From: Rhodoblastus sphagnicola
GTDB lineage: Bacteria > Pseudomonadota > Alphaproteobacteria > Rhizobiales > Beijerinckiaceae
Length of the DNA: 33,073 nucleotides
Direction: 5' to 3'
NCBI RefSeq assembly: GCF_002937075.1
Contig: NZ_NHSJ01000046.1
Span: forward strand, 1 to 33,073
Below, in pieces: positions 1 to 12,022 of this stretch. Below the pieces are notes generated by a model. That model did no database searches. It saw nothing but the letters and a program-made list of their open reading frames with translations, and had not been told where the DNA came from. Position 1 is the stretch's first letter. Every line of letters begins with the position of its first letter. Made by a program: the position numbers and the translations under genes.

Positions 1-438
1 GGGCGTGATGCCGAGCGTGACGATATGGCCCAGCGCCGCCGCCTCGCCCGCCTTGATGCACAAAGCCCGGAACGCCTCGACCTTTTGCACGACATGGTCG
101 GCCGCGAAGACCGCGACCAATGCGTCGGGCGCGCGCGCGGCGGCGATTTCGCAGGCGATGGCGACGGCGGCGGCGGAATCGCGCCGCTCCGGCTCCAGCA
201 CGATCTGCCCCTTGGCGCCGATCTCCTCCATCTGCTCCTGAACGAGGAAGCGATAATCGTGGTTGGTGACGATCACCGGCGCGTCGAAGGCCTCTGCGTT
301 CAGGCGCAGCAAGGTGTTCTGGAAGGTGGAGCGGTCGCCCAGCAGAGCGATGAATTGTTTGGGCATGCTCTCGCGCGAGGCCGGCCAAACCCGCGTGCCG
401 GCGCCGCCGCACATGATCACTGGAATGATTTTCCGCAT
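1..438 (-). CDS. manC: Mannose-1-phosphate guanylyltransferase (N-terminal part, cut by window edge)
   Basis: The first 146 codons of a nucleotidyltransferase are visible, and the reading frame runs off the left edge of the window. The protein starts MRKIIPVIMCGGAGTRVWP and continues SRESMPKQF. This is the GGxGTRxWPxSR...PKQF signature of the ManC/AlgA/CpsB family, which makes GDP-mannose from mannose-1-phosphate and GTP for polysaccharide synthesis. The nucleotide-binding GGAGTR loop is at residues 11-16. A later FAADHVV stretch fits the family's metal-binding aspartate region. The gene follows the EamA transporter by 66 bp on the same strand, so co-transcription is possible but not shown. 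Whether the C-terminal phosphomannose isomerase domain found in bifunctional members is present cannot be seen. The family is clear. The exact sugar is inferred from the signature. Confidence 0.88.
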   Translation of the reverse strand, partial: MRKIIPVIMCGGAGTRVWPASRESMPKQFIALLGDRSTFQNTLLRLNAEAFDAPVIVTNHDYRFLVQEQMEEIGAKGQIVLEPERRDSAAAVAIACEIAAARAPDALVAVFAADHVVQKVEAFRALCIKAGEAAALGHIVTLGITP

Positions 439-504
439 ATGCCCCTCGTGTCGAACTTTTTGAGACTAGTCCTGCGATATGACTCGCACAATACCGCCTG
501 AAAT

Positions 505-935
505 TCAGCGCATCGCCACCAGCACGGCGCCAGCGGCGATCATGCCCACGCCGAGCCAGTTGCTGGGTGAAAGCCTCTCGCCCAGCGCCAACGCGCCGAT
601 CAAGGCGACCGCGACGACGCTGAGTTTGTCGATGGGCGCGACGCGCGCGGCGTCGCCGATTTTTAGAGCGCGAAAATAGCAAAGCCAGGAGGCGCCGGTG
701 GCCAGGGCGGACAGGGTCAGAAACACCCACGTTCGCGGCGCGACCGCCGTCGGCTGAAGGCGTCCGGTCGCCGCGAGCAGGCCGGCGAGGACGGCCGCGA
801 CGATCAGGGTGCGGATCAGGGTCGCCAGATCCGAATCGATGTTCTCGACGCCGATCTTGGCGAAAATCGCGGTTCCCGCGGCAAACAACGCCGAAAGCAG
901 CGCCCAGAACACCCAACTGTCGGCCAAGTCCGCTC

Positions 936-939
<4 letters not shown>
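505..939 (-). CDS. Small EamA/DMT-family membrane transporter (single domain)
   Basis: This 144-residue, very hydrophobic protein looks like one EamA (drug/metabolite transporter) repeat with about five membrane helices. Motifs such as [37 protein letters not shown] and LGERLS are typical of the short transporter group of about 140 residues. Two-repeat EamA proteins are about twice this length, so it probably works as a dimer in the inner membrane. The substrate is unknown. It starts with GTG, and that codon overlaps the prfA stop in a GTGA arrangement, which suggests translational coupling to prfA. In many related genomes the gene directly after prfA is prmC, the release-factor methyltransferase, and this transporter sits in its place here. 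Confidence 0.85.
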
Positions 940-2012
<1,073 letters not shown>

Positions 2013-2050
2013 TTTGAACTTTGCTACAGGAAAACGGGCGCTGACGGATG

Positions 2051-2156
2051 CTAGAGCGCATTCTGCGAACACACGTTCACCAAACGCGCTCTAAGTTTTT
2101 GTTTTTACGCATTTTCTTCACGCGACCCGGCATCCACTTCGCTTGAAAATGCTCTA
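2051..2156 (-). repeat. Composite two-hairpin interspersed repeat, copy 1
   Basis: This element of about 105 bp reads on the minus strand from TAGAGC at 2156 to GCTCTAG at 2051. Its first module has 8-bp arms GCATTTTC / GAAAATGC (plus-strand 2109-2116 and 2145-2152) around a core containing GCGAAGTGGATGCCGG. Its second module has arms AGAGCGC (2053-2059) and GCGCTCT (2086-2092), with GAACACACGTTC (2067-2078) in the loop. Copies 2 and 3 share the first module but carry different second hairpins. The TAG at the start is also the stop codon of ptsP. From memory, repeats of this kind are common between genes in Hyphomicrobiales. I see no coding content. Confidence 0.85.
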
Positions 2157-4418
2157 AAGGTGAACGCAGTTCGCATCGGCGAAGGCCTGCAATTCTTGCC
2201 TTATGGACACGGAATGATCGAGTCGTTCGATCATCGGCATCAAGACCGCGCGCAAGGCGCCGAGATCAACCGCGCGAATGGCCGCCTTGACTGGACCAAT
2301 CGCCGAAGGCGTCATCGAAAGGCCGCGAAAGCCGATGGCCGCCAGCGCCAGCGCCTCCAAAGGCCTTCCACCCATTTCTCCGCAGAGAGTGACCGGCGTT
2401 CCGTATCTGGCGGCGGCGTCGACAATCGATTTGAGCGCGCGCAGATTCGGCGCCGAGAGATCGTCGTAACGGGCGGACACGCGCTTGTTGTCGCGGTCGG
2501 CGGCGAAGAGATACTGGGTCAGGTCGTTGGACCCGACGGAGAGAAAATCGACCAGTTGGCAAATCTCGTCCAATTGCCACAACAGGGAGGGCACCTCGAC
2601 CATCACGCCCAGCTTGAGTTCACAGGGCGTCCGGTAGTCGTGCTGGCGCAGAAACTCCACCTCGCGCAGGCAGATTTCGCGCGCGGCGACGAATTCGCCA
2701 ACCTTCGCGACCATGGGGAACATGATGCGCAGGGCCCGTCCCTCGGCGGCCCGCAACATGGCGCGCAATTGCATGCGCAGCAGGCCCGGCCGGTCGAGGC
2801 CGATGCGGATGGCGCGCCAGCCGAGCGCCGGATTTTCCTCTTCCACCTTGGTCATGTAGGGAAGGACCTTGTCCGACCCGATATCCAGGGTGCGAAAGGT
2901 CACGGGAATATCCCCGACCGCGTCCAGCACTCTCTTGTAAAGTGAGTATTGCTGGGATTGACGCGGAAAACTCGGCGCCACCATGAATTGCAATTCGGTG
3001 CGGAACAGACCGATGGATTGCGCGCCAACCTCGCTGGCGTGCTGGCAATCGATCAGCAGACCGGCGTTCATATGCAGACCGATCTCGACTCCGTCGCGAG
3101 TGAGGGCCGGAACATCGCGCAATTTGTGAAATTGCTCGCGCCGGCGCGCGCGCAAGCGCGCCTTTTCGCCATAGGCCGTTTCGATATCCGACGGCGGACG
3201 CAGTTGCACTTCGCCCGAACCGCCATCGACAATGATGGAGTCGCCGGTATCGACCAGGTCCGTCACATTCGGCACGTCGCCGACGGCGGGAATCCCGAGC
3301 GCGCGCGCGATAATCGCGACATGGCTGGTCGGGCCGCCGTCCTCCAGCACCAATCCCCTCAAATTCGCCCGCTCATAATCGAGCAGCGCGGCCGGACCCA
3401 TGTTGCGGGCGACGAGAATGGCGTTGTCGGGCAAGGCGCCGCCGTGCGGCGGGGCGACGCCGGTGAGTTGCTGTAGCAGGCGATTGGCGAGATCGTCGAG
3501 GTCGTGCAGCCGTTCGCGCAGATAGGGATCGGTCTGGCGCTGCAATTTGGCGCGCGCGTCGTTCTGAACCCGCTCCACCGCCGCTTCCGCTGTAAGCCCT
3601 GAGTCCAGCGCCTCGCGCAGACGCCGCATCCAGCCGCGGTCATTGGCGAACATGCGCACGGTTTCCAGCACGTCGCGATGTTCGCCCGCGCCATAGCGGT
3701 CTCCGCGCGCGATCAACTGGTCGATCTGCTCGCGCATGGCCAGGATCGCGGCGTCCAACCGCGTGCTCTCCGCCTCGGGATTTTCGGCGACCAGTTGCTT
3801 GACGATGATGCGCGGCTCATGCAGCACGACATGGCCCAGACCCACGCCGTCCGAAAGCGCCGAACCCACAAGCGACATCGGCTTTTGCAGGCTCAGGCTC
3901 TGGCCCGGCGCGGCCAGCGACTGCAACTCGCCAGACGCGATCATTTCGGCCAGCAGCATGGCCGTGGTTTGAAGCGCCTCGACTTCCTCTTCCGAATAGG
4001 TGCGGCGCGCCCGGTTCTGGACGACGAGAACGCCCAGCGTGTTGCCGCCGCGCAGGATTGGCACGCCCAGGAAGCTCTGGTAGATTTCCTCACCCGTTTC
4101 CGGGCGATAGCTGAAGGCCGGATGGACCTGGGCGTCGGCGAGCGCCAGCGGCTCGGCCTTTTCCGCGATCAGGCCGACGAGGCCCTCGCCGGTGGTCATG
4201 GTGGTGAGGTGGACCGCCTCGCGGTTCAAGCCTTCGGTGGCGTAAAGCTCAAGCTTGCCGTCGGAACGCAGCACATAGACCGAACAGACTTCGGCCACCA
4301 TATTGGCGGCGATATGAATGACGATTCGGTCAAGGCGCGCCTGAGCGCTCACCGGCTCCGCCATTACTTCGCGAAGCCGGCGCAGTAGCAGACGAGGTCC
4401 GCCCAAACCGCCGCGCAT
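2154..4418 (-). CDS. ptsP: Phosphoenolpyruvate-protein phosphotransferase of the nitrogen PTS (enzyme I-Ntr)
   Basis: This 754-residue protein takes phosphate from PEP on a histidine and passes it to NPr (PtsO), starting the regulatory nitrogen phosphotransferase chain rather than sugar uptake. Residues about 20-165 form a GAF sensor domain, the mark of PtsP compared with the shorter sugar enzyme I. The phosphorylated histidine is about H366 in GGPTSHVAIIAR. The PEP-binding barrel carries FLSVGSNDLTQY (about 625-636) and the catalytic cysteine at about 679 in LCGEMGGRP. In the family the GAF domain is known to sense glutamine. The gene lies between lysC and prfA, the usual order in rhizobial relatives. 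The start is preceded by AGGAC-rich sequence. Its TAG stop is the first three bases of a composite repeat. Confidence 0.96.
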   Translation of the reverse strand: MRGGLGGPRLLLRRLREVMAEPVSAQARLDRIVIHIAANMVAEVCSVYVLRSDGKLELYATEGLNREAVHLTTMTTGEGLVGLIAEKAEPLALADAQVHPAFSYRPETGEEIYQSFLGVPILRGGNTLGVLVVQNRARRTYSEEEVEALQTTAMLLAEMIASGELQSLAAPGQSLSLQKPMSLVGSALSDGVGLGHVVLHEPRIIVKQLVAENPEAESTRLDAAILAMREQIDQLIARGDRYGAGEHRDVLETVRMFANDRGWMRRLREALDSGLTAEAAVERVQNDARAKLQRQTDPYLRERLHDLDDLANRLLQQLTGVAPPHGGALPDNAILVARNMGPAALLDYERANLRGLVLEDGGPTSHVAIIARALGIPAVGDVPNVTDLVDTGDSIIVDGGSGEVQLRPPSDIETAYGEKARLRARRREQFHKLRDVPALTRDGVEIGLHMNAGLLIDCQHASEVGAQSIGLFRTELQFMVAPSFPRQSQQYSLYKRVLDAVGDIPVTFRTLDIGSDKVLPYMTKVEEENPALGWRAIRIGLDRPGLLRMQLRAMLRAAEGRALRIMFPMVAKVGEFVAAREICLREVEFLRQHDYRTPCELKLGVMVEVPSLLWQLDEICQLVDFLSVGSNDLTQYLFAADRDNKRVSARYDDLSAPNLRALKSIVDAAARYGTPVTLCGEMGGRPLEALALAAIGFRGLSMTPSAIGPVKAAIRAVDLGALRAVLMPMIERLDHSVSIRQELQAFADANCVHL

Positions 4419-4552
4419 TATGTCGTCCTGTCCTCGAACACGCAGAAAGCGCGTTCCTAATACCTTCGTAACGCATGTCCGTCAGGAAACCCTGGCGACC
4501 ATGTCCGAGGCGATTCGCGCGCCGTCCTTCGGCCCACCAATAAGGATGCAAG

Positions 4553-4574
4553 GACCGGACCGCAAGGGCCGGTC
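4553..4574 (-). terminator. Weak stem-loop just after lysC
   Basis: GACCGG (4553-4558) and CCGGTC (4569-4574) can pair around a 10-base loop, four bases beyond the lysC stop codon on the minus strand. No run of T follows, so this is a poor intrinsic terminator. It may instead stabilise the 3' end or be incidental. The 159-bp lysC-ptsP gap shows nothing else that is clear. Confidence 0.3.
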
Positions 4575-4577
4575 TGG

Positions 4578-5813
4578 TCAGGCCTTGTCGAGACCGTAGA
4601 GGGAATGCAGCGTGCGAACCGCCAATTCCGTGTAAGCCGCGTCGATCAACACGGAGAATTTGATCTCCGAGGTCGTGATCGCGCGAATATTGATGCTTTT
4701 TTCGGCCAAAGCGCGGAAGGCGGCGGCGGCGACGCCGGCATGGCTGCGCATTCCCACGCCAATGGCCGAAATTTTCACCACATCGCCGGAGGATTGCAGC
4801 GTGGTGAAACCGATCTCGGCCTTGCCCTTTTCAAGAATGGCGCGGGCGCGTTCGAATTCGGCGGCGGCGACGGTGAAGGTGATGTCCGTGTGGGCGGCGT
4901 CGTCCGATACGACCTGGATGATCATGTCCACGTTGATATTGGCGTCGGCGAGCGGCTGGAAGATCGCCGCGGCGACGCCCGGATTGTCAGCGACCTTGCG
5001 CAAGGTGATCTGCGCCTCGTCCTTCGAGAAGGCGATTCCGGTCACGACCTGCTGCTCCAAAATATCCTCCTCGTCGCAAATCAACGTGCCCTGCCGCGGG
5101 TTTTCGGGATCGTCGAAGGACGACCGCACGTAGGTCTTCACGCCATGCACCATGGCCATTTCGACCGAGCGCACTTGCAAGACCTTGGCCCCGAGCGAGG
5201 CCATTTCCAGCATTTCTTCAAAGGCCACCTTGTCGAGGCGGCGCGCCTTCGGCACCACGCGCGGATCGGTGGTATAAACGCCGTCCACATCGGTATAGAT
5301 GTCGCAACGGTCCGCATCAATCGCGGCGGCGACCGCCACGGCGCTGGTGTCGGAACCGCCCCGGCCCAGCGTGGCGATGCGTCCCGTCGCCGGTTCGACG
5401 CCCTGGAAGCCGGCGATCACCGCCACTTCCCCGCGCCCGAAACCCTCGATCAGCTTTGTTCCGTCGATGCGCGCGATGCGCGCCGAGCCATGGGCGTTGT
5501 CGGTTTCGATCGGAATCTGCCAGCCCTGCCAGGAGCGCGCCTGAAGACCCATTTCCCGGAGCACGATGGCGAGCAGGCCCGCCGTCACCTGTTCGCCCGA
5601 GGCCACGACCGCGTCATATTCGCACGCGTCATAGTGCTTGCTGGAGTCGTTGACCCAGCCGACCAGTTCGTTGGTCTTGCCGGACATGGCCGAAACGACA
5701 ACCGCGACATCGAAACCCGCCTCGATCTCCCGTTTGACGTGACGCGCCACATTTCGGATACGTTCGATATTGGCGACGGAAGTGCCGCCGAACTTCATGA
5801 CCAGACGCGCCAT
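4578..5813 (-). CDS. lysC: Aspartate kinase
   Basis: This 411-residue enzyme phosphorylates L-aspartate, the first step toward lysine, threonine, methionine and diaminopimelate. The N-terminus MARLVMKFGGTSVA carries the KFGGTSV substrate and ATP signature. The centre has the GRGGSDTSA stretch. The C-terminal third, from about residue 270, contains two ACT domains that bind inhibitory amino acids in the family. An upstream in-frame ATG at 5855 would add 14 residues, but the 5813 start puts the KFGGTSV motif where the family has it and is preceded by CAGGG. The gene is divergent from ubiG, with a perfect 14-bp inverted repeat in the shared upstream region. Confidence 0.96.
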   Translation of the reverse strand: MARLVMKFGGTSVANIERIRNVARHVKREIEAGFDVAVVVSAMSGKTNELVGWVNDSSKHYDACEYDAVVASGEQVTAGLLAIVLREMGLQARSWQGWQIPIETDNAHGSARIARIDGTKLIEGFGRGEVAVIAGFQGVEPATGRIATLGRGGSDTSAVAVAAAIDADRCDIYTDVDGVYTTDPRVVPKARRLDKVAFEEMLEMASLGAKVLQVRSVEMAMVHGVKTYVRSSFDDPENPRQGTLICDEEDILEQQVVTGIAFSKDEAQITLRKVADNPGVAAAIFQPLADANINVDMIIQVVSDDAAHTDITFTVAAAEFERARAILEKGKAEIGFTTLQSSGDVVKISAIGVGMRSHAGVAAAAFRALAEKSINIRAITTSEIKFSVLIDAAYTELAVRTLHSLYGLDKA

Positions 5814-5856
5814 AATGCCCTGATTGAATCTCTGCAGATCTCGCAACGCCCGCAAA

Positions 5857-5905
5857 GGCGAGGTGACAAAGCCGTCGCGAGAATCGGCGGATTTGTCACC
5901 TCGCC
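5857..5905. promoter_or_regulatory. Perfect 14-bp inverted repeat between lysC and ubiG
   Basis: GGCGAGGTGACAAA (5857-5870) is the exact reverse complement of TTTGTCACCTCGCC (5892-5905), with 21 bases between. Each arm contains an outward-facing TTGTCA, a plausible -35 element: one toward ubiG, one toward lysC. The arrangement fits an operator that controls both divergent genes, or a hairpin in the leader of either transcript. No known regulator site is recognised. There is no T run after either arm, so a terminator is unlikely. Confidence 0.7.
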
Positions 5906-5921
5906 CCAGGGGCGGCTATAC
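5893..5921 (+). promoter_or_regulatory. Candidate ubiG promoter overlapping the inverted repeat
   Basis: TTGTCA at 5893-5898 is followed, after 17 bases, by CTATAC at 5916-5921, a fair match to a housekeeping sigma-70 promoter. Transcription would start near 5928. That lies inside the longest ubiG reading frame and would favour the internal ATG at 5976 as the real start. This is inference from sequence only. Confidence 0.35.
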
Positions 5922-6737
5922 ATGACGGCGCCCCCGGCGCCTGTCAATCAAACTCTCCCGCAAATTGGTCCCGAAATGTCCGAGAATCGCTCCGCCAGCA
6001 CCGATCCCGAGGAACTCGCCCGCTTCGCCCGCCTGGGCGACAAGTGGTGGGACCTCAAGGGTCCCCAAGCCGCCTTGCACAAGCTCAATCCCACGCGGAT
6101 CGGCTATCTGCGCAACCTGCTTTGCGCCCATTTCCCGGACAGCGACAAACCTCGGCAACGCAACGCCGAACAGCCGCTGACCGGCCTGAAGATCGTCGAT
6201 CTCGGCTGTGGCGGCGGCTTGCTGGCCGAACCGCTCGCGCAACTCGGCGCCCAGGTGACCGCCATCGACCCGGCCGAGGAAAATATCCTGGCCGCGCGAC
6301 GTCACGCGGAATTGGGCGGTCTCGCCATCGATTACCGACCTGTCACCGTCGAAGCGCTGGCGCAGGCGAACGAAAAATTCGACGCCGTGCTCGCCATGGA
6401 AGTGCTGGAGCATGTCGCCGATGTCGACAGTTTCCTGAACGCCGCCGCCGCTCTGGTTCGTCCCGGCGGCCTGTTTGTCGGCGCGACATTGAACCGGACG
6501 CTTAAAAGCTACGCCCTCGCCATTGTCGGCGCCGAATATGTGCTGCGCTGGGTCGAGCCGGGCACCCACGACTGGAAGAAATTTTTGCGCCCCAACGAAA
6601 TCGCCCGTCCCTTGGAAAAAATCGGCTTGAAAGAAATCGACCGCTCCGGAATGGTTTACAACCCGCTGGCGGATCAATGGCGACTGTCGGGCGACATGGA
6701 TGTGAATTACATGATCGCGTTGGAGCGACCGGCCTGA
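5922..6737 (+). CDS. ubiG: Ubiquinone biosynthesis O-methyltransferase
   Basis: This SAM-dependent methyltransferase of about 271 residues performs the O-methylations of ubiquinone synthesis. The SAM-binding motif I is VDLGCGGGLLAEPLA, and motif AMEVLEHVADVDSF follows. The N-terminal WWDLKGPQAALHKLNPTRIGYL stretch and the C-terminal VNYMIALERP are typical of UbiG. Two starts are possible. ATG at 5922 has an upstream AGGGG. ATG at 5976 gives MSENRSASTDPEELARF and 253 residues, closer to the family length, and lies downstream of a possible transcription start. I list the longer form but the shorter one may be right. The gene is divergent from lysC and ends in a terminator shared with the atp operon. 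Confidence 0.94.
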   Translation: MTAPPAPVNQTLPQIGPEMSENRSASTDPEELARFARLGDKWWDLKGPQAALHKLNPTRIGYLRNLLCAHFPDSDKPRQRNAEQPLTGLKIVDLGCGGGLLAEPLAQLGAQVTAIDPAEENILAARRHAELGGLAIDYRPVTVEALAQANEKFDAVLAMEVLEHVADVDSFLNAAAALVRPGGLFVGATLNRTLKSYALAIVGAEYVLRWVEPGTHDWKKFLRPNEIARPLEKIGLKEIDRSGMVYNPLADQWRLSGDMDVNYMIALERPA

Positions 6738-6743
6738 CAAATG

Positions 6744-6773
6744 AAAAAAGCGGCCGTCAGGGCCGCTTTTTTT
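6744..6773. terminator. Bidirectional intrinsic terminator between ubiG and atpC
   Basis: A run of A (6744-6749), the stem GCGGCC (6750-6755) / GGCCGC (6761-6766) with a 5-base loop, and a run of T (6767-6773) form a symmetrical rho-independent terminator. It can stop ubiG transcription on the plus strand and the atp operon on the minus strand. Confidence 0.9.
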
Positions 6774-6793
6774 GCAGGCGGGAACCCCCGGCG

Positions 6794-7195
6794 TCAGGCC
6801 GAGATCGCAACCTTCAGCTCATTGAGCTGGTCGATCTTTTCCGCCGCCAGCTTCTTCGCCGCTTCCGTCTTGGCGTCGGCGAGATCTTCCTCGGCGTTCG
6901 TGATTTCCTGCGCCAGCTGCGCGGCGTTGAATTCCTCGAGCGGCTTGGCCATCTCGGCCAAAATAGTCAGTCCGCCGCCGGCCACGTCGGCGAAGCCGCC
7001 GCGCACGAACAGCTTGGCCTTCTTGCCCGCCGTTTCGTCGATTTCAACCACACCCGCCTTGAGCACGGCCATCACCGGCGCATGATCCTTCATGACCGTG
7101 AACAGGCCTTCGGCGCCCGGCACGACCACAGCTTCGACCTCGCCCGAATAAAGCAGCTTTTCGGGCGAGACGAGTTCGAAGTGAAATGTCGCCAT
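6794..7195 (-). CDS. atpC: F1F0 ATP synthase subunit epsilon
   Basis: This 133-residue subunit belongs to the central stalk of F1 and can inhibit ATP hydrolysis. The N-terminal beta-sandwich starts MATFHFELVSPEKLLYSGEVEAVVVPGAEG and includes the family's MKDHAPVMA segment. The C-terminal part (about residues 88-133) is two alanine- and glutamate-rich helices. The frame extends upstream to 7270, but the start at 7195 matches the family and is preceded by GGAGAG. It is the last gene of atpHAGDC and ends about 20 bp before the bidirectional terminator. Confidence 0.97.
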   Translation of the reverse strand: MATFHFELVSPEKLLYSGEVEAVVVPGAEGLFTVMKDHAPVMAVLKAGVVEIDETAGKKAKLFVRGGFADVAGGGLTILAEMAKPLEEFNAAQLAQEITNAEEDLADAKTEAAKKLAAEKIDQLNELKVAISA

Positions 7196-7247
7196 AGAAC
7201 TCTCCAGAACCGGGCTTCTCACCCGTCTCGGCGCTGATTGAACCGGC

Positions 7248-7274
7248 GCCGGCGGCGCGTGACGCGCCACCGGC
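7248..7274 (-). other. Intergenic hairpin between atpD and atpC
   Basis: GCCGG-C-GGCGCG (7248-7259) pairs with CGCGCC-A-CCGGC (7263-7274) around TGA, giving an 11-bp stem with one mismatch. It lies in the 93-bp gap between atpD and atpC and has no T run. It could protect or process the atp messenger RNA and so set subunit ratios. The role is inferred. Confidence 0.5.
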
Positions 7275-7288
7275 CCGAACTTTTAAGA

Positions 7289-8743
<1,455 letters not shown>

Positions 8744-8761
8744 TCACATTCTCGATGACGG

Positions 8762-9625
8762 TCAGAGCGCTTCGGCGCCCGAGATGATTTCGATCAGTTC
8801 CTTGGTGATCATGGCCTGACGCGAACGGTTGTAGATCGTCGTCTGCTTCTTGATCATTTCGCCCGCGTTGCGCGTGGCGCTATCCATGGCGCTCATGCGC
8901 GCGCCCTGCTCCGAAGCGGCGTTTTCCAGCAAACCGCGGAAAATCTGCACGGAAATGTTGCGCGGCAGCAAGGCCGCGAGGATTTCCTCCTCGCTGGGCT
9001 CATATTCGTAAGCGCCAGACGGGGCGGCTCCCCCCGCGATCTCGGCCGGAATGAGCTGCTGCGCGGTGGGAATCTGCAAGATCACCGAGCGGAACTTCGA
9101 ATAGAACAGCGTCGCGACATCGAACTGGCCGTCTTCGAACCAGGCGATGATCTTCTTGCCGATCGGATCGGCGTTTTCAAAGCCGAGCTGCCGCACCGAC
9201 CTGAGGTCGACGACTTCGACAATCAGCTTCTCGAACTGGCGCTTGAGCTGCTCATAGCCCTTCTTGCCGATGCAGAGAATCTTGACCGTCTTGCCTTCGG
9301 CCTGCAACGCGAGAATTTTTTCGCGGGCGAGGCGGACGATCGACGAGTTGAAGCCGCCGCACAGGCCGCGCTCGGCGGTGGCGACGACCAGAAGATGCGT
9401 GTCGCTCTTGCCCGTGCCGGACAACAGGGCCGGGCCGCCAGCGGAAACGCCGGAGGCCAGATTGGCCAGCACCGACTCCATGCGTTCGGCATAGGGACGC
9501 GCAGCTTCCGCGGCCAGTTGCGCGCGGCGAAGTTTCGCCGCCGCGACCATTTGCATGGCCTTGGTTATTTTCTGCGTCGCCTTCACGGAAGCGATGCGGT
9601 TACGAAGATCCTTCAACGAGGGCAT
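8762..9625 (-). CDS. atpG: F1F0 ATP synthase subunit gamma
   Basis: This 287-residue subunit is the rotating shaft inside F1. The N-terminal helix [36 protein letters not shown] and the C-terminal helix [19 protein letters not shown] are the conserved pair that forms the coiled-coil shaft. The [11 protein letters not shown] segment is also a family marker. A region of about 15 residues near 200-215 ([20 protein letters not shown]) looks like the variable insertion seen in many alphaproteobacteria. It is the third gene of the operon, after atpA with a 93-bp gap that holds a hairpin. Confidence 0.98.
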   Translation of the reverse strand: MPSLKDLRNRIASVKATQKITKAMQMVAAAKLRRAQLAAEAARPYAERMESVLANLASGVSAGGPALLSGTGKSDTHLLVVATAERGLCGGFNSSIVRLAREKILALQAEGKTVKILCIGKKGYEQLKRQFEKLIVEVVDLRSVRQLGFENADPIGKKIIAWFEDGQFDVATLFYSKFRSVILQIPTAQQLIPAEIAGGAAPSGAYEYEPSEEEILAALLPRNISVQIFRGLLENAASEQGARMSAMDSATRNAGEMIKKQTTIYNRSRQAMITKELIEIISGAEAL

Positions 9626-9678
9626 GGTTTGTCCGCTCGAAAACCGCCCGCGGCCCGAGGCCGGAGCTTGTATGGAGG

Positions 9679-9710
9679 CGGACCCGCCAGCGTCATTGAC
9701 GACGGGTCCG
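9679..9710 (-). other. Intergenic hairpin between atpA and atpG
   Basis: CGGACCCG (9679-9686) and CGGGTCCG (9703-9710) form a perfect 8-bp stem with a 16-base loop, starting nine bases after the atpA stop codon on the minus strand. Further pairing is possible inside the loop. There is no T run, so it is more likely an mRNA stability or processing element than a terminator. Confidence 0.5.
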
Positions 9711-9718
9711 GTTCAGAT

Positions 9719-11247
<1,529 letters not shown>

Positions 11248-11248
<1 letters not shown>

Positions 11249-11820
11249 CAGCCGACCTCTTTCATACGTGTGCGGAGCGAATTGAGCTTGGTTTTGAGTG
11301 AGGCGTCGACCATGCGCGAACCGAGCTTGACGACGATGCCGCCAATGATCGACGGATCGACCTTGACGTTGACCTTCACGGTCTGACCGCCCGAGACCTG
11401 ACGCAACGCAGATTCGAGCGCGGCGGAATGATCGGACGAAAGCGGAGCCGCGACAGTGACCTGAGCCTGCGTAACGCCCTTGGCCTTGTCGTTCAGCGCG
11501 GTATAGGCGCGAATCATCTCAGGCAGGACGAACAGGCGGCGCTTGGACGCCACGAGCTTGATGAAATTGGCGGTGATGTCGCCGTAGCCGAACTGATCGA
11601 GCAGGGCTGTGATCGCCTTCAACTGCTCGTCGGCGGAAAAGACCGGGCTGACGATGAAGCGCCTCAGGTCGGCGGACTGCTCGATCATCTCGCCAAAATT
11701 GCCAAGCGCTTCGGCGACGGAGGCGGTGATGTTCCGTTCCTGAGCCAACCTGAAGAGAGCCTGGGCATAGCGTTCCGCAACGCCGGACACTGGATTCACG
11801 GAGTCTTCGACTTCAGCCAC
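11248..11820 (-). CDS. atpH: F1F0 ATP synthase subunit delta
   Basis: This 190-residue subunit links F1 to the peripheral stalk. The start is a GTG at 11820 giving [23 protein letters not shown], the usual family N-terminus. AAGGGGG lies nine bases upstream of it. An ATG at 11916 in the same frame would add 32 residues that do not resemble the family, so I reject it. The C-terminus has the expected [28 protein letters not shown] block. This is the first gene of atpHAGDC. F0 subunit genes are absent, as is normal in alphaproteobacteria, where they lie in a separate cluster. Confidence 0.96.
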
Positions 11821-11979
11821 GCGGAACGGCCCCCTTGTTGAAAGTCTGACGTCAGCCGGCATCGCTAAGGTAGCGCTGATCCGGGCAATCGTGTCTGGAG
11901 ACGGCTGGATGAGCAAGCCGCTCCAACCGAAAGGCGGCGCTCACGTAACATAGGGCGCCCTGTGGCGCAACCCTGGGAC

Positions 11980-12002
11980 AGCAAGCAAATTCGCGGCTTG
12001 CT
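11980..12002 (-). terminator. Possible stem-loop downstream of priA
   Basis: AGCAAGC (11980-11986) and GCTTGCT (11996-12002) form a perfect 7-bp stem with a 9-base loop, about 20 bases past the priA stop on the minus strand. No T run follows. The 202-bp priA-atpH gap must also hold the atp promoter, but I see no convincing -35/-10 pair there. Confidence 0.3.
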
Positions 12003-12022
12003 ACCAAATGACGACGGAAGCT

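Noticed and set aside
4605-5921. A long plus-strand frame joined in phase to ubiG, antisense to lysC
   Set aside because: The part before about 5922 is the complement of lysC. Only the ubiG portion is family-like, so no fusion protein is proposed.
6744-6773. Possible small RNA at the ubiG-atpC junction
   Set aside because: The symmetrical stem with A and T runs is fully explained as a bidirectional terminator of two convergent units.
11821-11916. A 32-residue upstream extension of atpH
   Set aside because: The GTG at 11820 gives the standard delta-subunit N-terminus and has AAGGGGG at the right spacing.
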